Of a stretch of 9,115 bases of DNA, positions 1 to 6,779 are shown piece by piece; the stretch's first letter is position 1, and the number at the start of each line of letters is the position of its first letter. Both the position numbers and the translations under genes were made by a program. The DNA is from Bacteroidales bacterium (GTDB lineage: Bacteria > Bacteroidota > Bacteroidia > Bacteroidales > JAADGE01). The notes under the pieces are model-generated. The model did not search any database and had not been told where the DNA came from. It was given only the letters and a program-made list of their open reading frames with translations. The stretch lies in the NCBI GenBank assembly GCA_029932445.1, contig JAOZQB010000120.1, positions 1 through 9,115 of the forward strand. The letters run 5' to 3'.

Positions 1-771
1 TCCTATAAAGAAGTTCCTGTTCTCGGAGATTTAATGACTTCGCGTTGGGCATTCGAAGCTCTTGCCGTTGCCCAGTTTAAAGATAATAATTATGAAAAAT
101 ATTATTTTAAAACGGACATGTTGAAAAGTCAGAATAATTTCATCCTTTCATATCTTATTCCGGAATTAAAAAATTATGCAAATACCTGTTTATCTGATAT
201 TAACAACAATAAAATTACTGGTAAAACCAAAGAAAACTTGTTGATTTTAAAAAATGAGTTAAAGAAACTGAATAAAAACGGCAATATTCAATTTGATGAA
301 ATTAATAAAATTACTGCTGAGAATTTTAATTCTGAAACGGATAAAGCCTTACAAACTTATTTTAACTCTTACACCAAATTCTTAAACAATAATCAATATA
401 AATTGAATCTGAAAAATGATTCTGTATCACGTTTTTTAATAAATAAATTAGGAAGTCGTGAAGCAGTGTTTCAGTTAAAGCAAAAAAATCACAATAAAAA
501 ATTAGAAGAAGTCCTGCGCAACAAAGCAGAATTTGATGCCTTAAAAGAAGAAGATCACCAATTAGTTCAGGTAATTGAGCCGATTTTCAAACTTCCCGAA
601 TCTCGTAACGGCAGAGCACATTTTTATGCACCGGTAAAAAAAATCGGAAATATGACTTTCGATACCGTTTGGTTTAATATCATTTTCATTTGGTTTACAA
701 GTTTGATCATTTATTTAACGCTTATTTTTGATGTTTTCAGGAAATTGTTGAATCTTTTTAATAAAGAGTGA
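1..771 (+). CDS. ABC exporter ATP-binding/permease protein, C-terminal fragment (5' end outside window)
   Basis: The frame is open from the first base (S-Y-K-E-V-P-V-L-G-D-L-M...), so the ATG at 34 is internal and the gene starts upstream of the window. About 256 codons are visible. The opening stretch with G-D-L-M-T-S-R-W-A-F-E-A-L-A-V resembles the extracytoplasmic part of large Bacteroidota ABC-2 type transporters that fuse an ATPase to a permease; this is from memory of the family. Next comes a long polar, Lys/Asn-rich, probably helical region without membrane segments. One strongly hydrophobic helix (around F-N-I-I-F-I-W-F-T-S-L-I-I-Y-L-T-L-I-F) lies about 20-40 residues from the C terminus and ends in a short basic tail. 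This fits a periplasmic loop followed by the last transmembrane helix. The Walker motifs would be upstream and cannot be checked. The substrate is unknown. The stop lies 59 bp before the restriction-modification gene, on the same strand. Confidence 0.65.
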   Translation, partial: SYKEVPVLGDLMTSRWAFEALAVAQFKDNNYEKYYFKTDMLKSQNNFILSYLIPELKNYANTCLSDINNNKITGKTKENLLILKNELKKLNKNGNIQFDEINKITAENFNSETDKALQTYFNSYTKFLNNNQYKLNLKNDSVSRFLINKLGSREAVFQLKQKNHNKKLEEVLRNKAEFDALKEEDHQLVQVIEPIFKLPESRNGRAHFYAPVKKIGNMTFDTVWFNIIFIWFTSLIIYLTLIFDVFRKLLNLFNKE

Positions 772-830
772 AGTATATTATTAAAATCTAAGTGATATTA
801 GGCGAATAACAATTCTTTTAAAGAAAATTG

Positions 831-3800
831 ATGAAACTCAAACTCATAAATCCGAAGGATGCTGTAAAATCTGATAAGCAAACAATTGAAAAGGAAAATA
901 TTAACTCCTTACAAAAGGGAATTAAGACTTTATTAGAGAAATTAGATAAGGACACAACTGCAAAAGAAGAACATTCAGAACGTGTCGGAATTATGTCTTT
1001 TCTAAAAACAGCAGATTATGATGATGCTGATTTTGCTTTTGAAGAAGGTAAAATTGACCTTGCAATAAAAGCAAACAATAAATTCGGGGTACTGTTTGAA
1101 ACCAAATCAAGCCTTGAAACAAAAGATATGATTTCGCATGATAACTTGAATGTTAAGCCGATGCAACAAGTTATTTATTATTATCTGCAACAACGTACAT
1201 CCGGCAACAATGAAATTAAACACATTATAGTTACCAACGGATATGATTGGTATATTTTTGATGCTTTGGATTTTGACAGATTATTTTACAGAGACAATAA
1301 ATTACTAAAAGATTTCAAGGAACATCAAAGCGGAGCAAAAGCAGGTAAGTTAACTGAAAATTTCTATAACGAAATTGCAAAAACCTTTATTGAAAATTCC
1401 GATGCAGAATTAAAAGCTGTATATTTTAATTTAAAAGAATATACAAACGGAAAACAAACCGAACTTAAAGCACTGTATAAATTACTGTCCGGCAAAAATT
1501 TACTGAAAAAGAAAAAACAAATTGACAGCAATAAGCTGAACACAAAGTTTTTTAAAGAACTTTTGTATATCATGGGTTTGGAAGAACAAAAAGAAGGCAG
1601 TAAAAAACTTATACGTGCAAAAACAAAACCTGATGAAGGCTCTTTACTTGAAAATTTGAAAGTAAAGATTGAAGCTCACAGAGTATTGAATGATTTTAAA
1701 AATATTGAAAAATACGGCAATACATATAAAGAACAACTGTTCGGAATATCGCTCGAATTAGTTCTGACATGGATAAACCGTTTACTGTTTTTAAAATTAC
1801 TGGAAGGGCAACTTGCAGATTATCATAAGGACAATTCAGACAAATACAAATTCCTTAACTACAAAAAGGTAAATGAATTTGATATATTAGATACACTCTT
1901 TTTTGAGGTGCTTAATGTTCCTGTTGAAGACAGAAAAGATAAAATCAAAGAACGTTATCCGAATATTCCTTATCTGAACAGTTCTCTTTTTGAACCTTTG
2001 GCACTCGAAAAAAAAGTTGCTTTTATTTCAGCAATGAAAGACAATCTCTTTTTGCCTTTATATTCACAAACTGTTCTCACAAATGAAACCGTTAAGGAAT
2101 TACCGACACTTGATTATTTATTGAAATTTTTTGAAGCATACAATTTTGCATCACACGCAGAAGATGATATTTACACCGAAAAAGGAGAACTTATAAACGC
2201 ATCTGTTCTCGGTTTGGTATTTGAAAAAATTAACGGTTATAAAGAAGGTTCTTTTTATACACCCGGTTTCATTACCGAATATATGGCACGTGAAACCATT
2301 CGAAAAGCCGTAATTCAAAAATTTAACGATACTTACAAACTTAATATTGCCGATTTCGATGAACTTCGTAACTATACAATCGGAAATGCCTATAAAAAAG
2401 ATAAAATTATTGAGTTTAATAAGCTCATTAATTCATTAAAAATAGTTGATCCCGCTGTTGGTTCCGGTCATTTTCTTGTAAGTTCCTTGAACGAAATTTT
2501 GTCGATAAAAAGTGAACTCGGAATACTTGCCGATGAAGAAGGAAACCGGCTTGCTTGTAAAATTGAAATCGAAAATGATACAGCAGTTATAAACGACACA
2601 CAAAATAAGCTGTTCCGTTATTCACTTGATGAAGAAAATAAAATAATAGAAGATAAAAACAAAATACAATCCGGCATTTTTCATGAAAAGAAAACCATTA
2701 TTGAAAATTGTCTGTTTGGTGTAGATATAAACCCCAATTCCGTAAAAATTTGCCGTTTACGACTGTGGATTGAACTCTTGAAAAATTCTTATTATAATTC
2801 GGAAAGTTTACAACTCGAAACCCTTCCGAATATCGACATAAACATAAAAGAAGGAAACTCACTTATAAGCCGTTTTCCTTTGGATGCCGATTTAAGCAAA
2901 GCACTAAAAGGTTCAAAATGGAATTTATTTTCATATCAAAATGCGGTTCAAACATATAAAAACACAAAAGATCGAAATGTAAAACAAGAACTGGTAAAAT
3001 TGATAGATGAAATTAAATCGAATTTTACTGCCGAATTAAGAAGTCAAAATCCGAAGTTGGTTAAATTAAATAAATTAAAGAATAAATTCTATGATTTATT
3101 TTCCGGAAACATGCTTTTTGAACCTTCTGAAGAATACGGCGGAAAAAATATCAATAAAGAAACAGAGAAAAAACGAGAAGTTCAAAAGAGAAAAATGGAA
3201 TCCGAAATAAATAAACTTTCGGAAGAAATAAATGAAATTAAAATAAGTAAAATTTACCGCAATGCACTTGAATGGCGTTTTGAATTTCCGGAAGTATTGG
3301 ATGATAAAGGTAATTTTGTCGGTTTTGATGTAGTAATCGGGAATCCGCCTTATGTTAGAATTAGAGATATTGATAATAGTCAGAAAGATATATACATGAA
3401 TTATCACGTTGCAGAAAACCAACTTGATTTATTCCATTTATTTATTGAAAGGTCATTTCAAATTCAAAAAGCAAACGGATTAAATTCTTTAATTGTTCCA
3501 AATACGTTTTTAGCAAATGAAAACAACAAAAAGTTAAGACTATTTATATTACAAAAATTTAATGTTCTCAATATTATTGACATTAAGAGTAAAGTTTTCG
3601 ATGATGCCAATGTTGATGTCTTAATGTATTTATTTCAAAAAACGAAAGATATAGGTGAAAGTAATTATTTTGAAATTTCAGACAATCAAATTTGCTTTAA
3701 ACACAAATTTGACATTTCTAATTTTTGGGATAATCTCAATTATAATTTTTCCGTAACTTTGGATAATGCATCTATAAAAATTTTGAAGAAAATTATTGAC

Positions 3801-4481
3801 AAATCAAAAACTGTTGATAATTTCTTTGATGTTACAACAGGAGTTAAAGAATATCAAGTCGGGAAAGGAAAACCAAGACAGACAAAAGAACATAGAGAAA
3901 GAAATATTTTTCATGCTGATTATAAAAAAGATGATACGTTCTTGCCTGAAATAAGAGGACGTAATTTATCAAGATATTCTGTTACATGGAACAATGAATA
4001 TATCAGTTATGGTGAATGGTTGGCAGAACCAAGGCAGAAACATTTTTTTGAAGGAGATAAATTATTAATTCGACAAATCCCTGAGAAAAATAATCTTGTT
4101 TTAAGTTTAGAAGAAAGCTATTATATTGTAGATCAAACAGTATATATTGCAAAATTAAAATCTGATGTTACTGATATTTCCGAAAAAGCAATTCTTGCAT
4201 TGCTAAATTCAAAATTAGTTTTTTGGTATTTTTCTAATATTAATAATGAATTTGATTTACTGTTTCCTAAAATAAAAGTCAAGGAATTTAAAGCACTTCC
4301 AGTTTTTAATTTTAGCAGACAAGAACAGCAACCATTTATATCCAAAGTTGATAAAATCCTAAAACTAAAAAAAGAAAACCCGCAAGCCGACACCATTGCA
4401 CTCGAAGCCGAAATTGATAAAATGGTTTATGAACTGTACGAGCTTACTGAGGAGGAGATTGGGATTGTTGAAAACAGTTAA
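831..4481 (+). CDS. Type IIG restriction-modification enzyme (Eco57I/TaqI-like, nuclease-methyltransferase-specificity fusion)
   Basis: This 1216-residue protein should bind a specific DNA sequence, methylate adenine with S-adenosylmethionine, and cut unmodified DNA. Near the N terminus, I-D76 and E90-T-K92 form a PD-(D/E)XK nuclease signature. G473-S-F-Y-T-P is the motif that precedes the methyltransferase core. D540-P-A-V-G-S-G-H-F is motif I (SAM binding), and G630-V-D-I-N is a further core segment. A charged, probably coiled-coil insert spans about 690-810. N838-P-P-Y is the catalytic motif IV of N6-adenine methyltransferases. Residues ~1000-1180 (including L1038-P-E-I-R-G-R-N-L and L-L-I-R-Q-I) look like a TaqI-type C-terminal specificity domain. 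The ATG at 831 is preferred over the adjacent in-frame TTG at 828; an A-rich stretch precedes both. No separate methylase, specificity or control gene lies beside it. A BREX PglX is the main alternative, but the nuclease motif argues against it. The region encoding the target recognition part is more AT-rich than the rest. Confidence 0.88.
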   Translation: MKLKLINPKDAVKSDKQTIEKENINSLQKGIKTLLEKLDKDTTAKEEHSERVGIMSFLKTADYDDADFAFEEGKIDLAIKANNKFGVLFETKSSLETKDMISHDNLNVKPMQQVIYYYLQQRTSGNNEIKHIIVTNGYDWYIFDALDFDRLFYRDNKLLKDFKEHQSGAKAGKLTENFYNEIAKTFIENSDAELKAVYFNLKEYTNGKQTELKALYKLLSGKNLLKKKKQIDSNKLNTKFFKELLYIMGLEEQKEGSKKLIRAKTKPDEGSLLENLKVKIEAHRVLNDFKNIEKYGNTYKEQLFGISLELVLTWINRLLFLKLLEGQLADYHKDNSDKYKFLNYKKVNEFDILDTLFFEVLNVPVEDRKDKIKERYPNIPYLNSSLFEPLALEKKVAFISAMKDNLFLPLYSQTVLTNETVKELPTLDYLLKFFEAYNFASHAEDDIYTEKGELINASVLGLVFEKINGYKEGSFYTPGFITEYMARETIRKAVIQKFNDTYKLNIADFDELRNYTIGNAYKKDKIIEFNKLINSLKIVDPAVGSGHFLVSSLNEILSIKSELGILADEEGNRLACKIEIENDTAVINDTQNKLFRYSLDEENKIIEDKNKIQSGIFHEKKTIIENCLFGVDINPNSVKICRLRLWIELLKNSYYNSESLQLETLPNIDINIKEGNSLISRFPLDADLSKALKGSKWNLFSYQNAVQTYKNTKDRNVKQELVKLIDEIKSNFTAELRSQNPKLVKLNKLKNKFYDLFSGNMLFEPSEEYGGKNINKETEKKREVQKRKMESEINKLSEEINEIKISKIYRNALEWRFEFPEVLDDKGNFVGFDVVIGNPPYVRIRDIDNSQKDIYMNYHVAENQLDLFHLFIERSFQIQKANGLNSLIVPNTFLANENNKKLRLFILQKFNVLNIIDIKSKVFDDANVDVLMYLFQKTKDIGESNYFEISDNQICFKHKFDISNFWDNLNYNFSVTLDNASIKILKKIIDKSKTVDNFFDVTTGVKEYQVGKGKPRQTKEHRERNIFHADYKKDDTFLPEIRGRNLSRYSVTWNNEYISYGEWLAEPRQKHFFEGDKLLIRQIPEKNNLVLSLEESYYIVDQTVYIAKLKSDVTDISEKAILALLNSKLVFWYFSNINNEFDLLFPKIKVKEFKALPVFNFSRQEQQPFISKVDKILKLKKENPQADTIALEAEIDKMVYELYELTEEEIGIVENS

Positions 4482-4548
4482 ATAACATAAATACCTTAAA
4501 ATATTTAAGAAAATAACAAATTCGGATTATTGTAAATTTAATAAATTT

Positions 4549-4579
4549 AAAAACAAAAAAGCCCTCATTTCTGAGAGCT
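4549..4579 (-). terminator. Duplicated intrinsic terminator (behind tRNA-Leu remnant)
   Basis: Read on the minus strand, this is a 7-bp stem (GCTCTCA / TGAGGGC, one G-T pair) closed by a GAAA loop (4561-4578). It is followed by a T-rich tail, T6-G-T5 (4549-4560). It is identical to the terminator after the real tRNA-Leu at 4800-4830 and lies within the 67-bp exact duplication. On the plus strand the hairpin is not followed by a T-run, so it is not obviously the terminator of the restriction-modification gene that converges on it. Confidence 0.7.
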
Positions 4580-4615
4580 TCTTCCGTACCCGGAGCCGGC
4601 ATCGAACCGGCACGT
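4549..4615. repeat. 67-bp exact direct repeat, copy 1 (tRNA-Leu 3' end plus terminator)
   Basis: This stretch is identical, base for base, to 4800-4866, an offset of 251 bp. It covers the T-arm, the 3' acceptor strand and the discriminator of tRNA-Leu, followed by the rho-independent terminator. Outside these limits identity drops at once: the flanking base differs on each side. Repeats of a tRNA 3' end like this are the usual footprint of tRNA-targeting integrases (attL/attR), but no integrase is visible here. Confidence 0.9.
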
Positions 4616-4675
4616 CCGTCAGCTGACGGACACGAGTTTTTAAGTTCAGAACGTCTGACAATTCCGGAATTTGTT
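4587..4675 (-). pseudogene. Degenerate tRNA-Leu copy
   Basis: On the minus strand this aligns to the functional tRNA-Leu at 4838-4923. The D-arm and anticodon-arm region matches at about 28 of 37 positions (hand alignment) and keeps the CTTAAAA anticodon loop. The anticodon stem is broken by several mismatches. The invariant GG of the D-loop is GT. The 5' acceptor strand is unrelated A-rich sequence that cannot pair with the perfectly preserved 3' strand. The variable arm is replaced by an 18-bp perfect palindrome. A working tRNA is therefore unlikely. The start at 4675 is approximate because the 5' end has no recognisable homology. Confidence 0.75.
4614..4631. repeat. Perfect 18-bp palindrome in the variable-arm position of the tRNA-Leu remnant
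   Basis: GTCCGTCAGCTGACGGAC equals its own reverse complement. It occupies the place where the functional tRNA-Leu has a 5-bp variable stem with a four-base loop (GTTCA-GTAA-TGAAC). A perfect palindrome could pair as a hairpin with almost no loop, or serve as a symmetric protein-binding or cleavage site. A second, shorter palindrome, ATTCCGGAAT, lies at 4661-4670 in the remnant's D-arm region. Confidence 0.85.
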
Positions 4676-4680
4676 TTTGA

Positions 4681-4799
4681 AATATTTATATTTTTTTTAA
4701 CAATTTTATTGATACTCATCGGATGAATATGACTTACAAATGTGATAAGGTTTGTTATATAAATTACGGATTTTAAACATTTACCCAATGAATGGGCAG
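4681..4799. other. AT-rich spacer between the two tRNA-Leu copies, no gene seen
   Basis: These 119 bp separate the remnant from the terminator of the functional copy. I see no convincing coding region, RNA gene or promoter. The minus-strand open frame from 4788 runs into the tRNA remnant and lacks any recognisable protein feature. If the duplication came from site-specific integration, this is all that remains between the two repeat copies. Confidence 0.5.
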
Positions 4800-4830
4800 A
4801 AAAACAAAAAAGCCCTCATTTCTGAGAGCT
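4800..4830 (-). terminator. Intrinsic terminator of the tRNA-Gly/tRNA-Leu operon
   Basis: On the minus strand, eight bases after the tRNA-Leu discriminator, a 7-bp stem (GCTCTCA / TGAGGGC) with a GAAA loop (4812-4829) is followed by T6-G-T5 (4800-4811). The A4811-T4830 pair can extend the stem by one. Position, stem and T-tail fit rho-independent termination of the tRNA transcript. Confidence 0.8.
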
Positions 4831-4866
4831 TCTTCCGTACCCGGAGCCGGCATCGAACCGGCACGT
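4800..4866. repeat. 67-bp exact direct repeat, copy 2 (3' end of the functional tRNA-Leu plus terminator)
   Basis: This is the second copy of the repeat at 4549-4615. The exact match runs from the A-rich terminator tail to the start of the T-arm and stops where the variable arm begins. It is therefore confined to the 3' part of the tRNA gene plus its terminator. Confidence 0.9.
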
Positions 4867-4923
4867 TCATTACTGAACACGGGATTTTAAGTCCCGCGCG
4901 TCTACCAATTCCGCCATCCGGGC
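4838..4923 (-). tRNA. tRNA-Leu (anticodon TAA)
   Basis: This is an 86-nt class II tRNA. The acceptor GCCCGGA pairs with TCCGGGT, with a G-T pair at position 1-72, and the discriminator is A. The D-arm is GCGG...CGC with GG in the loop. The anticodon stem CGGGA/TCCCG encloses the loop CTTAAAA, giving anticodon TAA. A long variable arm (GTTCA-GTAA-TGAAC) and the T-arm GCCGG-TTCGATG-CCGGC complete the cloverleaf. No CCA is encoded: the next bases are CGG, so CCA must be added by nucleotidyltransferase. It is the second gene of a two-tRNA operon, 26 nt after tRNA-Gly, and is followed by an intrinsic terminator. Confidence 0.95.
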
Positions 4924-4949
4924 AACAATTGGATTTTTTAATAAGAAAG

Positions 4950-5022
<73 letters not shown>

Positions 5023-5032
5023 AATGCGGATG

Positions 5033-5063
5033 CAAATTTAAAACAAATTTTTCTCTTGCAAAA
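5033..5063 (-). promoter_or_regulatory. Bacteroidota-type promoter of the tRNA operon
   Basis: On the minus strand, TAAATTTG (5033-5040) matches the -7 consensus TAnnTTTG exactly. TTTG (5059-5062) lies 18 bp upstream, in the place of the -33 element. Transcription would start only a few bases before the tRNA-Gly 5' end at 5022. Box match, spacing and closeness to the tRNA make this the best-supported promoter in the window. Confidence 0.65.
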
Positions 5064-5097
5064 CTTTTTTTAAAAAATTTCAAACGAATATTTTTTT

Positions 5098-5105
5098 TAT
5101 CTTTG
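5098..5105 (+). promoter_or_regulatory. Possible -7 element of the ffh promoter
   Basis: TATCTTTG matches TAnnTTTG and would give a 5' leader of roughly 70-75 nt. The -33 element is poor: the nearest candidate is TTTC at 5078-5081, only 16 bp upstream. It lies back to back with the divergent tRNA promoter in the same 160-bp intergenic region. The rest of the leader is A/T-rich with several CAAATT-like repeats and no strong Shine-Dalgarno. Confidence 0.35.
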
Positions 5106-5182
5106 CAAGCTGAATTTTAACGAAAATTATTGTATTTCGCAAATTCAAAAAATCAAATTGCAAATTTCAAATTTCAAAAATC

Positions 5183-6523
5183 ATGTTTGATAATTTATCG
5201 GAACGGTTAGAGCGTTCATTTAAAATCCTGAAAGGACAAGGAAAAATTACCGAAATAAATATTGCCGATGCATTAAAAGATGTTCGCAGAGCCTTGCTTG
5301 ATGCCGATGTAAGTTACAAAATTGCTAAAGATTTTACGAATACGGTAAAAGAAAAATCACTCGGAGCAAATGTTGTTAAAGCCGTAAAACCGAAACAACA
5401 AATCATCAAAATCGTTCATGATGAATTGATTGAATTAATGGGTAAAGACCATGCCGAAATTAATCTTCAAACTAAATTTACCGTTATTCTGATTGCCGGT
5501 TTGCAAGGTTCGGGTAAAACAACTTTTACGGCAAAATTGGCCAATTTTCTTAAAACCAAAAAATCCAAAAACCCGCTTTTGGTTGCAGGTGACGTTTATC
5601 GTCCTGCAGCAATTGAGCAGTTGAAAGTGCTTTCGGAGCAAGTCGGTGTTTCTGTTTACACGGAAGAAAATAATAAAAATCCGGTAAAAATTGCAAAAGC
5701 AGCAATTGATTTTGCAAAGAAAAATGCACACGATGTCGTTATTATTGATACTGCCGGTCGATTAGCCGTTGATGAAACGATGATGAAAGAAATCAGAGAA
5801 ATAAAAAAAGCCGTTAAACCGGATGAAATTTTATTTGTTGTTGATTCCATGACAGGGCAAGATGCTGTTAATACAGCCAAAGAATTTAATGACAAACTGG
5901 ATTTCGACGGTGTTGTTTTAACCAAATTAGACGGTGATACACGCGGCGGTGCTGCCTTAACCATAAGAAGCATTGTTCAAAAACCGATTAAATTCGTAGG
6001 AACGGGTGAAAAAATTGATGCACTGGATGTTTTTTATCCTGAACGTATGGCAGACCGTATTCTCGGAATGGGTGATATTGTTTCTTTGGTTGAAAAAGCC
6101 GAAGAACAAATTGACCAAGAAGAAGCTCGAAGACTGCAAAAACGAATTGCAAAAAATCAATTTGATTTTAACGATTTCTTAAAGCAGTTGAACTCTATTA
6201 AAAAAATGGGTAATGTTAAAGATTTGGTTTCCATGATTCCGGGAATGGGAAAAATGGTTAAAAATCTTGATATTGACAACGACTCTTTCAAAGGAATTGA
6301 AGCGATTATTACATCAATGACACCTGATGAGCGCAGTAATCCGAAAATATTAAACGGCAGCAGAAGAAAACGCATTGCAAAAGGCAGCGGTTCTAACATA
6401 CAAGAAGTGAACCGATTAATAAAACAATTCGGTGATACAAAAAAAATGATGCAAATGGTACAAGGCGGCGGAAAAATGGCAGCACTTAAAAAAGCGGCAA
6501 AAAAGAAAAAACGCAGAAAATAG
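5183..6523 (+). CDS. ffh: Signal recognition particle protein Ffh (SRP54 GTPase)
   Basis: Ffh binds 4.5S RNA and hydrophobic signal sequences emerging from the ribosome, then docks with FtsY to deliver the nascent chain to the membrane translocon. The 446-residue length is typical. An N-terminal helical N domain (~1-95) carries A-L-x-x-V-R-R-A-L-L-D-A-D-V. The GTPase G domain follows, with G106-L-Q-G-S-G-K-T-T (P-loop), D-V-Y-R-P-A-A-I-E-Q-L (SRP-specific insertion region), D189-T-A-G-R (G3) and T247-K-L-D-G-D (G4). The sequence G-M-G-D-I-V-S-L-V-E-K-A leads into the M domain, where the R-I-A-K-G-S-G RNA-binding motif and a Met/Lys-rich tail are visible. The end is strongly basic (K-K-A-A-K-K-K-K-R-R-K). 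The ATG at 5183 opens the conserved M-F-D-N-L-S-E-R-L start. The gene for 4.5S RNA is not seen in the window. A heptad repeat array begins 7 bp after the stop. Confidence 0.98.
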   Translation: MFDNLSERLERSFKILKGQGKITEINIADALKDVRRALLDADVSYKIAKDFTNTVKEKSLGANVVKAVKPKQQIIKIVHDELIELMGKDHAEINLQTKFTVILIAGLQGSGKTTFTAKLANFLKTKKSKNPLLVAGDVYRPAAIEQLKVLSEQVGVSVYTEENNKNPVKIAKAAIDFAKKNAHDVVIIDTAGRLAVDETMMKEIREIKKAVKPDEILFVVDSMTGQDAVNTAKEFNDKLDFDGVVLTKLDGDTRGGAALTIRSIVQKPIKFVGTGEKIDALDVFYPERMADRILGMGDIVSLVEKAEEQIDQEEARRLQKRIAKNQFDFNDFLKQLNSIKKMGNVKDLVSMIPGMGKMVKNLDIDNDSFKGIEAIITSMTPDERSNPKILNGSRRKRIAKGSGSNIQEVNRLIKQFGDTKKMMQMVQGGGKMAALKKAAKKKKRRK

Positions 6524-6530
6524 AAAGAGA

Positions 6531-6643
6531 GGAATTAGGAGTTAGGGGTTAGGAATTAGGAGTTTGGGATTAGGAATTAGGAGTTTGGGATTAGGAATTA
6601 GGAGTTAGGGGTTAGGAATTAGGAGTTTGGAATTAGGAATTAG
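6531..6643 (+). repeat. Hierarchical tandem repeat: 21-bp units made of three heptads
   Basis: Five contiguous 21-bp units start at 6531, 6552, 6573, 6594 and 6615, followed by an 8-bp partial unit at 6636-6643. Units 1 and 4 are heptads GGAATTA + GGAGTTA + GGGGTTA. Units 2 and 3 are GGAATTA + GGAGTTT + GGGATTA. Unit 5 is GGAATTA + GGAGTTT + GGAATTA. The order is A-B-B-A-C. The base pattern is GGRRTTW repeated every 7 bp. It begins 7 bp after the ffh stop codon and is G-rich on the sense strand. Heptanucleotide intergenic repeats (STRR) are known in cyanobacteria; any relation is only by analogy. Confidence 0.95.
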
Positions 6644-6680
6644 TTAAATTTAAAGTAAGTAAACTATTTATAAATATTTG

Positions 6681-6710
6681 TTTGAAAAATATGTTTACAA
6701 AATTATTTTG
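6681..6710 (+). promoter_or_regulatory. Possible promoter of folD
   Basis: TTTG (6681-6684) lies 18 bp before TTATTTTG (6703-6710), which differs from TAnnTTTG at one base. The spacing equals that of the tRNA promoter at 5033-5063. It would give a leader of about 95 nt. In such AT-rich DNA chance matches are common, so this is tentative. Read-through from ffh is the alternative, as I see no terminator between the two genes. Confidence 0.3.
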
Positions 6711-6752
6711 AATAGCTAACAAGGATTAACGATTTTGAATATCGAAGAAAAA

Positions 6753-6779
6753 AATCTGTGTTATCCCTGAAATCTGTGT
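6753..6779 (+). repeat. Short nonamer tandem repeat upstream of folD
   Basis: Three 9-bp units are visible: AATCTGTGT, TATCCCTGA and AATCTGTGT. The outer two are identical and the middle one is degenerate. It is unrelated in sequence to the heptad array 110 bp upstream, so the ffh-folD gap carries two kinds of tandem repeat. It lies 30 bp before the folD start. No function is evident. Confidence 0.6.

Noticed and set aside
3096..3422. Minus-strand frame of 108 codons inside the restriction-modification gene
   Set aside because: It is a shadow of the AT-rich coding strand, Phe/Ile-rich with no motif, and fully contained within a well-supported gene.
831..4481. BREX PglX or type I HsdM methyltransferase
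   Set aside because: An N-terminal D...ExK nuclease motif and a built-in specificity domain are present, and no brx, hsdR or hsdS partner is visible in the window.
4495..4509. Terminator of the restriction-modification gene (CTTAAA-ATA-TTTAAG)
   Set aside because: The 6-bp stem is almost entirely A-T and is not followed by a T-run, so it is too weak to call.
4587..4675. Selenocysteine tRNA or another functional long-arm tRNA
   Set aside because: The anticodon loop is CTTAAAA as in tRNA-Leu, the acceptor cannot pair, and the anticodon stem is mismatched. It is best read as a decayed tRNA-Leu.
6531..6643. Possible CRISPR array
   Set aside because: The units are contiguous 21-bp repeats without unique spacers, and no cas genes are nearby.
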